Position numbers and translations under genes: made by a program. A stretch of DNA of 64,000 bases from positions 558,001 through 622,000 of the forward strand of contig JAQYUZ010000002.1 in NCBI GenBank assembly GCA_033819885.1, written 5' to 3'. Numbering within the stretch: position 1 is the stretch's first letter; every line of letters starts with the position of its first letter. The notes beneath the pieces are model-generated. The model was not told where the DNA came from. It saw nothing but the letters and a program-made list of their open reading frames with translations, and did not search any database. Shown here in pieces: positions 56,933-64,000 of the stretch. This DNA comes from Microbotryomycetes sp. JL201 (lineage: Eukaryota; Basidiomycota; Microbotryomycetes).

Positions 56933-57878
56933 GTTGCCCCTCCTTTGAGTTCTATGCTTTACCCGCGATCCCTGCAATCTTTCGACACCAGAGTTTCAAA
57001 AGTCCATTTTTTTCTCTTTCGCTTTTCTCTGTCTCCACTGGCGGGTACCGCCCTGCTTTCGGCTTTGCCACTTTCGAATTGTTTTTGTCAAATGCTTTTG
57101 CAACGCTTGATGTGACTTTGTTCTTGCCAAAGCGAGTGATATCGGATTGCATATTGAAAGCACTAATTAAAGGTGTAGTGTTACATGTTGGAGTGAACGC
57201 AGCACGTGACTTGCAATGACGTCAGGATTGCATGCCGACGGATCACTTTGGAGTCCACACAAACTGCGTGTTTCGAGGCTGTAAGCTTCAAACAGTTCTA
57301 AAGAAAGGGGCGAATGATGAACTTGCATGCTCTCCCGGTCCTAAGCCAAGGCGGAAGCTCTTGCCCCGTCTGTACAGAACGACAACTGCAAGCACGATTT
57401 TCGTACAGTCAGTTTCAAGCCAGACGAGAACATGAAACCTTATCGTGAGCTCACGCTTGGGAATGATTGTGTCTGTTTCGTTGCGCGGTGTGAGATCAAG
57501 TCAATTCGTTGAAACGTAGACTCGCGTGAGCGTCTGTAGGGATCACGATCCCACAAAGATTGTGAATTTGCGATAACTTACATCGATGCGTCTTGTGTAC
57601 GCGATGGACGGGCCTGATGTCACGACGATGACGATGACACAGGCGAGCGAGCGTCAGCTGTTGTGCATTTGAGTGCTTGTCGAGGCTTGACAGTTAAGGT
57701 CTGTAAACTTACATCCTTGTTACTGTCTCAAAGAGTTCGGAGGATTGCGACACAATGAGGGCAGGGAGAGAAGAGTCAAGGGCGAGGGGAACTGACGCGC
57801 ACGATCAAATTGCGTCTAGTCACGTGACTACTCGCCACTTTCGAACAACATTGAACATGGACATCGACTACCTGAGGA
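56933..57878. other. intergenic between SNF2-RING and Vps18 3' ends
   Basis: 946 bp between two convergent genes. Apart from the short minus-strand frame at 56952-57152, no gene, RNA or repeat was recognised. Confidence 0.45.
56952..57152 (-). CDS. possible small protein, 66 aa, unknown
   Basis: An ATG-initiated, uninterrupted frame: MQSDITRFGKNKVTSSVAKA, then basic/charged sequence (SKVAKPKAGRYPPVETEKSE), ending KLWCRKIAGIAGKA. It is Lys-rich and lacks membrane segments. The N-terminal QSDITRFG faintly recalls a PIP-box but has only one aromatic. It lies antisense in a 946-bp gap between two convergent genes, so it could also be chance within 3' untranslated sequence. Confidence 0.3.
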   Translation of the reverse strand: MQSDITRFGKNKVTSSVAKAFDKNNSKVAKPKAGRYPPVETEKSEREKNGLLKLWCRKIAGIAGKA

Positions 57879-60800
57879 CTACAACTCTTCTCCAGGCTCA
57901 ACAAAATCTTTGTCCAAATCGTTGACGGCGCCGTGGCACAGTGGACAACTGCTCGCCAGCAACTCGTCGAGAGCGCGCCTGAGCTCCTGCTGCTCATGCG
58001 CGGCCTGTCGCGCGCGGCTGCTCAACTCGGCACCATCCGATACATCCTCGCGCTTAAGTGCCGAAGTACCATTCCACCCAGCGAAACGGCCGGCGCTTGC
58101 ACCAATCAACCTGTTGGTCGGAATCGCGCCGCCAATGACGCCAAGTAGAGCGTCCGGCAAGACCAATTTGCGTAGCTGATCCAACCCTTGCACAGACGCT
58201 TGGGCGAGCTTGAGCGTCTGATCTTCGACGACATTGCGAGTCCGCGTTCCGTTTGAAGCCTTGCTTGCGCTGTGGCTCGTCGAAGCGAGTCGATTTTGGA
58301 GATCGAGCATGCGTCGAAGAGCGACAGGAGACAATTGTTTAGTCACCTGGTGCAGCAGACTCTGTCAGCTCTGACGAACAACCCGTCCGTTAATACACGC
58401 GCTACTGACCTCATTGATCAAGCAATCAGCATGGAACAAATGTTGACAAGGAAAGACGTAGAACTGCCTCGTCAGCAGTTGCAGTGTGCAACTTGCGCAC
58501 TTGTCGTTGGCATCGACGACCACGAACCGGTTGCGCAAGTCTGCGATGTCTCTCTTGATCTCTTCGGCGCTTTGAGTTGCGTCGTCCATTTCTTTCTTGA
58601 GTCTGTCGATATGTGACGAGTAATCTTCGAGTGCGTTGCAGATCTCCTCCTTGAAGTCATCGACGACGACAAAGTCGGGGAAGAAGGGCAAGACGTCCTC
58701 GATTTTGACAAGATCGGTCGACTCAAGAAATCGCATAGCACTGCGTCGAATGAAACGTTGTCAGCTGCATACTCCTGACATCTGCTTGGCCTCTGCCAAC
58801 GCACGCTCTGATGTCGCTGTTCTGTCCCACGACGTAGCGAGCAATCTTGAGCCACAGCTTCTTCTTGAGAATGTCGTCATCTTCTGGTTTGTCTGCGCTC
58901 ATCTTTGCCAATTCAAGGTCGCCGTGATCGAGGGCGAGATCGACGCTTGACTCGAACAAACCCATCTTGGAGTAGATCAACACGCACGCCTGGACGCATT
59001 TGTTGGCCCGGCAGATTCTCAATGCGTAGTCAAGATCGTAGTACGGGTCACCCGTGACCGGATTGCTCGGACATGTCGAAAGAAAATGCAAGAAGTCGGC
59101 CTCGTTGCCGTGCGAGTTCGTAGCGAACAGCGTGATGATGGCGTTATGTACAGAAGTGTCTGTGTTCTGAAGCTGCATGATGGAGTACTGAAGGAATCGG
59201 ATGGCATGGTCGACCTTGGGTCGAGCATCCTTTGTGAACAGCCGTCTTCGAGGTGGGCACAAGGCCGGAATCAACTGGCGCACATCGAGTGTCGGCTGTC
59301 GCATAAAAGCATCGACACTATCGGCAGGGGCGTTGTCATACACAGTTGGAGCGTATCGATAGTAGTACTCGAGCTCGTCCTGAGAATGTTGGTAAGCGAG
59401 CGCTCACCTCGACACTCGTTCGTGCCGGCTACTCACTTGTTTGCTCAAAGCTTCGAGCACCTTGTACCAGTTCTCTTCGGATATCCAGTGCTCGATAACA
59501 CGCTCAATGTCCCCAACGAGGTTTGCATAGTACAACATAATCTCGTCTCGACCGTGTTGCGCCAGCAGATCAAAAACTGTCCGCTCGTCCAGGTTTTGCT
59601 GGCCAACGACATGTGAGCTAGGCTCTGATCGATGAGGAGCTCCACTCACTTTATACGTAACGAGAAACTGCCTGAGCTCATCGTCGATGAGCGTCTTCTC
59701 GACGGCCAAGTTCGTGGCGTTCTCGGTCGTTCGCTCAGCTGCAGCTGCGTCTTCTAATTGTGCAAGTTTTGAAAGGTAAATCTCGACGAGCCATGTAGCA
59801 AGCATCATGCGCTGAGTGATGTCCTGTGAAGAAAAGGCCGGTAAGTAACCACATGAAAGAAGCTTTAAGCTGACTTGCAGTCTTTTTCAGACGTTCGAGC
59901 TTGGCCACAAGGTAATATCTGAGTGCATCACGCTCGTTCTTGTCAACAAATTTGAGCACGACATCTTCAAAGTTTCTTGACGATTGCGCAAACGCTTGAG
60001 CCGACTGAATGTAACGCCCGCTGGCAAAGTAAGACTCGGCCTCCGCTGCAAGCACCGTTTCTCTTTGGCGCGCGCTCTATCACGCGCCCCGTTCATCAGT
60101 ATATTTCGACGGTCGGATAGTCGATGCAGCGTGACGTACCTTTGCATACTTGTGTGCCAGCTCCCAATTGGACCTGCTCAGATGCGTCTTCCACACGTTC
60201 CTGTCCTCGTCTTTGATGACCAGCTCAAAGATTGATTGGTCGGTATACATCCAGCAGGTCCTTCGGATTGGATCCGTTGCGAGCTTCCTGGGCGTAACGT
60301 CTGTAGGCTGAGAGTTTGATCCGGTCTCAGCTCCGCGCTCAGGGTGCACTGCCTCGCCAACTCACAAGGTCCAGCGGCTCTTCGTATACGACCTTGTCGC
60401 TCATCAATTCAAGCACACGCAATTTATCATTGTACAGCAGCACAATGTGCCACTCTGTTAAGGCCATCGAAATGGGCGTCAACGGACCAGCGGAATTGGT
60501 CGGCTCTGGCGGGTACGGTACGAGGGAAGCAGACTCGATGACTCCGTCTCCAGGAGTGTAGGAGTCCGATTTGGACGTCGGTAGAACTAGGGAGCCGTGA
60601 TAGATTCCGGGACCGGTCAGCCATGCGACGCTGGATGGTAAGTTGAGGGACGGCATGCTCGGCCTAGAGTCGCTTCGCTGAGTGGCGAAAAAGTGGAGCT
60701 CGGAAGGAGCCATATCTCCAGGTAGATCGAGTGTTTCTGTGAAGGTCACTCAGCCATGGTGCTCGTCTCATTCCATTTGGAGTAGCAAGGCCTCACTTGG

Positions 60801-62015
60801 CTGAGCATTCCCGGACGAGAACGGTTGGAACAAGGATTCGAGGAGCGGCGCGTCTTCATCTCGTCTCGAAGAAAGTCCGCCTGCAAACTGATAGATGCGC
60901 GTACTGGTCGTTGCGATCGCCACAGCGCGTTTGCTCCAAGTCTCGTATCGCAACCCGGTCACGCCTTGCCGCTCTGGCAGCGAAAACAAGACCTTGACGT
61001 ATCGTTCCGGGTTGTTTGATCTACCAGGAATCGCGAATGCCGAGGACTCGGACAAGGTCGAATCTAGGATGCAGGTCTCGATGATCTGACCCGAGCGCGT
61101 GCCGAGCAAGATCTCTCGTGTCGAGAGCGGATTTGTGCTCGGTCCTGACGAGGCAGAATTCGTAGTCGGTTGTGAGGAGCACCAAGCGACCGATTCTATC
61201 GCAGCACCTTTTATCCTTGACAGCGGCTTTGGCTTGCGCGCATTAGCGGTTGCCCCTGCCGGTGTCGGGCCGACGAAGACGTAGAAATTGTCGCCCGAGG
61301 CGAACGAGATAATGACGTGCCTACCCGTCGGGTCCGAATGTACTTTATGAAGCTGTGCTGAAGTGGGTATTGAAGTAGAATTCGGCGCATTGCCGTGTGT
61401 GGCGACGTGTGGCACTGGTAGGTCGATAGTCTCAACCTGGTCTGGCTTGTCGAGGTCTATTCTTACGAGTTGCGGTTGGGCGGTCTGTTGAGTCTGCTGT
61501 CTCTGTTGCTGCGTGCTTGCGTGCCTGTCTGACTGTCGTTTGGCAGCAGCGCCTGTCAAGGCGAGCAGCAGAATGTTGTTGTTGCACGCGAGCGAGAACA
61601 GAGGGCTCGCCAGTGCGAATTGAACTCTGCCTAGCGAGAACATGGGCTGATCCTGATCCTGTGTAAAGACAGACAAAGATCATGTGGTGGCCCACACGAA
61701 GCGTCAGCGATGTGTCGTGCGCGACGTACGGTGATCCTTGACACGCTCTGGCTGGAGCAAGAGCGCTCAGTAAGGGTCATGATGGCCACTGACCTCGCCA
61801 TCTGCGACATCATGGCTGTAGACGCCGCCGTCGCCGGGCTCGAACCCTTGGACCGGCAGCGGCTCGGCAGCCGCCGCGCCACGGCCCTCAATCCAGTCGT
61901 CCAGCTTTCGTTTCTATCAACAAGGAGTCGACTGCCGTCTGCTCTGATCCGAGTTCGTGGGGTGACGAGGCTGAGGTTCGAGGTCAACGCTCGTTGACGT
62001 TCTCCGTCGCGCCAT
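57879..62015 (-). CDS. VPS18: Vacuolar sorting protein Vps18 (Pep3), HOPS/CORVET core subunit
   Basis: Core subunit of the HOPS and CORVET tethering complexes at vacuole and endosome membranes. N-terminal Pep3/Vps18 beta-propeller: LDDWIEGRGAAAEPLPVQGF, DQPMFSLGRVQFALASPLF, NNILLLALTGAAAKRQ, LRYETWSKRAVAIATTSTRI. Alpha-solenoid and clathrin-repeat blocks: HNAIITLFATNSHGNEADFL, LSTCPSNPVTGDPYYDLDYA and LRICRANKCVQACVLIYSKM. The C-terminal RING-H2 is CASCTLQLLTRQFYVFPCQH, then LFHADCLINEV, and, after a stretch of about 130 residues, SSCPLCHGAVNDLD. It ends VEPGEEL. The only ATG found for the first exon is 62015 (MARRRTSTS...), then an intron ending GTTGATAG before KRKLDDWIEG. Its donor is weak (GTTGAC), so the start is tentative. 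Confidence 0.92.
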
Positions 62016-63563
62016 GTCGACCGCAAAATCGGCCCAGACGAACACGTCTGTCCGACACAAGTCAAACCTTTCCACTACAAAGTCAGCGGTGGCCTCTGCG
62101 AGCAAATCAAAGCCGTCTGCGGCCGCTGCAAGTGCTGCGCCGAGCACCGAGCGTCGCACAACGTACAAGCCCGTGCTCGACAACCCGCTCACGGTCGAAT
62201 GGTCAGTCACGACACGAGAGTGCTCGCTATCCTGCCGCTAACATTGCTGAATTCGCTCAGGCCTCGCCCGCCTGCCGCTGCTCGACAAGAAATCCTCGAC
62301 GTGCTCTGTCAGCTGCTCAACACTTACGGCAGCCAATCCGTAAGCTCGTGGAGACACAAGCATCACGCCGCTCGCCGCAGAGAGTCGCGCCAGCAACCCA
62401 AGCAGATCGACCTCGACTTCAAGCCTGCTTCAGGAGCAAGCGACACCGGCAGCAAGGGCCAGGACAAGCGCAAGAATACTGCTGTCGATGATCGAAACAG
62501 GAAAAGGCGCAAAGCGCACAACCCAAAACCGCCGCCAAAGGAAAGGCCGAGTATACTTGACGGAATGACGATCGGCATCAACAGTACGACGAAACTGCTC
62601 GAGCAAACAGTCTTGTTGGATCGAGCTCAGCTAGGGCAGACAGCGACACTCGCCAAAGAATATGTCAAGAGCGACTTGACACGGGATCAACCTTTCCAGA
62701 AGGTACCATCCGCCACTCGACGGCGACTGCGATCTCAGTTGCCGTCAGCAAAGCCTGTGCGCACGCTTTCGGAACCTCGACCCGCATCAGACACTTTGGA
62801 AAACGACCTTCGCATTGAAAGGGTTTCCTGCACTTGCCAACGAGACCGAGGGACTGGACAGGTCGTAAAGCTGTCTGATGAACATCCAGCAGCTATTTCG
62901 AAAACAGCGCCATTCAACCATAAAGATGGCGATTTCCTCTGGAAATACCAAATCGACCTCGTATTCGTCTGCAAACCCGACATCAACCCGCCAACATTGG
63001 TCGCCCATTTGCCAACAACCGCCGCCGCCGTGAACGGTGTCAGAGAAGCCCTCGACGCTCGCGAGCGACAGAGCTGCCAAGACGGAGAGATGGAAGCGCA
63101 AAGTGACGACATCAAAGCGGAGCAGCAATTACCGCGGCGGCTCCTGTATTTCGTCCCGCTCGACATTGGCGCCGAACGCAAACTCTCGGACGCACTGGGT
63201 CTACGACGTGTGGCAGTCATCGGCTTGTCTGTGAGTCTTTCACATCTATCTCATATCCTATGTAATCAGCCCGCCCTCTCTGATGCTGTCTCGCATCAGT
63301 CACAAATGCCCGGTCTGGAACCTTTACTCGAGGTTATTCAAAAACATCTCGAACCGATTAGGGCACCTTGGCTCGCGCCCTTCTTGTCAAGCGAAGGTGC
63401 AGCATTTGACAAGACGTCAGATCCGCGATCGGTGCCGAAATTCATTCCAGCCCACGTCAAGCATCTCAAAACGAGCGTCCCGGTTGACCTAAAAGCGGCT
63501 CACACTGCGAAAAAGCAACGAAAACAACTCAAAAAGCAAGGCGTGCACGTAGCAGAGGATTGA
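62014..63563 (+). CDS. POP3: RNase P/MRP protein subunit Pop3
   Basis: Protein subunit of nuclear RNase P and RNase MRP, which process tRNA and rRNA precursors. ATG 62014 opens MSTAKSAQTNTSVRHKSNLS; the first conserved block, TTYKPVLDNPLTVEW, closely resembles the N-terminal YKPVLDNPFT block of yeast Pop3. An intron (62202-62260) splits the Trp codon and the frame continues PRPPAAARQEILDVLCQLLN. A basic linker follows (KRRKAHNPKPPPKERPS). The L7Ae-like core includes ILDGMTIGINSTTKLLEQ, LLYFVPLDIGAERKLS and RRVAVIGLSVSLSHLSHIL. The C-terminal block, APWLAPFLSSE with FIPAHVKHLKTSVPVDLKAA and KKQRKQLKKQ, matches the PWL...VKLLKTTVP end of yeast Pop3. It is longer than the yeast protein because of the linkers. 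Its start codon overlaps that of divergent Vps18. Confidence 0.85.
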
Positions 63564-63598
63564 CATCCACACAGCAGAGAATTGAACCCTAAATGCCA

Positions 63599-64000
63599 TC
63601 ATTGTTGCAACTTTATTGTAACTGGTTTGTCTGCATACACAAACAGCTCGAATTCGTCGTGGCAGTCACGTTGCCCGGTCGACAGGTTGATTGTGTAGCC
63701 CTGTTCGGTCGGGCTGAGCGTCATGATGTTTGTCAACAAGCCGCAAACGAGCGCGGACATTGGCGTTTGCTGAGCGATGCGTGTCGAGGCAGTGTCGGCG
63801 ACGATAACCGCCACGGGCACCGGCGTTTCTTTCGCTCGGAGTCGCATGCTGCGCCATTCAAGCGAACGTCAGTCGCAAACCAACGCATGCAGAAAGTACG
63901 GCTGACCTCAACGAGGTCGGTCTGTCCAGATGCAGCGACACACGAGCAGAGCCGTCATTCCTGCGTGAGACCACTCCTGAGCCGACGAGCTCAGACTGAA
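63599..64000 (-). CDS. C-terminal part of a gene running off the window, possibly calpain-like (Rim13/PalB type)
   Basis: The last two exons of a minus-strand gene. The upstream exon reads ELVGSGVVSRRNDGSARVSL with HLDRPTSL; an intron (GTCAGC donor, about 63906-63846) joins to MRLRAKETPVPVAVIVADTA, ALVCGLLTNIMTLSPTEQGY and DEFELFVYADKPVTIKLQQ, stop at 63599. The ending, a GYTINLST stretch then FELFVYADKPVTI, resembles the beta-sandwich (C2-like) end of calpain-family proteases. The catalytic domain is not in the window, so the assignment is weak; any protein with a terminal beta-sandwich would fit. Confidence 0.4.

Noticed and set aside
56952-57152. PIP-box (PCNA-binding) in the 66-aa frame
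   Set aside because: QSDITRFG has only one of the two required aromatic residues, and the rest of the protein matches no PCNA partner.

Overview
This window is nuclear DNA from a fungus, most likely a basidiomycete. Almost every gene is split by introns of about 40-100 nt with GTRNGT-like donors and CTGAC/CTAAC branch sites. Genes are packed 50-400 bp apart on both strands, and the families are core eukaryotic ones (exocyst, CCT chaperonin, RNase P, Pol III, HOPS/CORVET). Several genes are of a basidiomycete flavour (CAP10-like GT90, TTC9-like TPR protein, alcohol-acetyltransferase-like CoA acyltransferase, Ser-rich protein with two C-terminal membrane segments). The compact layout would fit a small-genome lineage such as some Pucciniomycotina, but I cannot fix the species. 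Exon models were derived by hand from reading frame, splice consensus and remembered family conservation; no alignment was run.

Layout. 0-28 kb is dense housekeeping sequence: partial SulP transporter(-), CTP synthase(-), exocyst Sec5(-), PDAT/Lro1(+), Pol III subunit Rpc37(-), J-domain protein(+), secreted histidine-phosphatase-like protein(-), tRNA-Gly(GCC), DGAT2(-), an unknown proline-tailed protein(+), mitochondrial Rim2-like carrier(-), CCT theta(+), GNAT(-), GH20 hexosaminidase(-), CAP10-like GT90(-) and an unknown seven-helix membrane protein(+). From 29.6 to 37.8 kb the DNA is gene-poor. It holds one well-supported gene, a condensation-fold acyltransferase with a long disordered N-terminus, and several weak or decayed open stretches. 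37.8-64 kb is dense again: TTC9-like TPR(+), GH47 mannosidase(-), HMG-box protein(+), Ser-rich two-helix membrane protein(+), Yta7/ATAD2 AAA ATPase(+), SNF2-RING helicase(+), Vps18(-), Pop3(+) and a partial calpain-like gene(-).

How genes relate. The two terminal triacylglycerol-forming enzymes (PDAT, 8.4-11.2 kb; DGAT2, 15.6-17.5 kb) lie within 10 kb of each other. Three glycan-active secretory proteins (GH20, GT90, GH47) and two vesicle-tethering subunits (Sec5, Vps18) are also present. Three chromatin factors (HMG box, Yta7, SNF2-RING) lie in the last third.

The most striking feature is gene architecture. There are at least five GC-AG introns in four genes, and very small exons: 8 nt in CCT theta, 14 nt twice (each followed by a GC-AG intron), 19 nt twice, 23 nt and 27 nt. 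Other points of note are a G-to-R change in the conserved GDGT nucleotide motif of CCT theta, a tRNA-Gly with a roughly 9-nt intron, and face-to-face overlapping start codons of Vps18 and Pop3. No retroelement, DNA transposon or CRISPR array was recognised.
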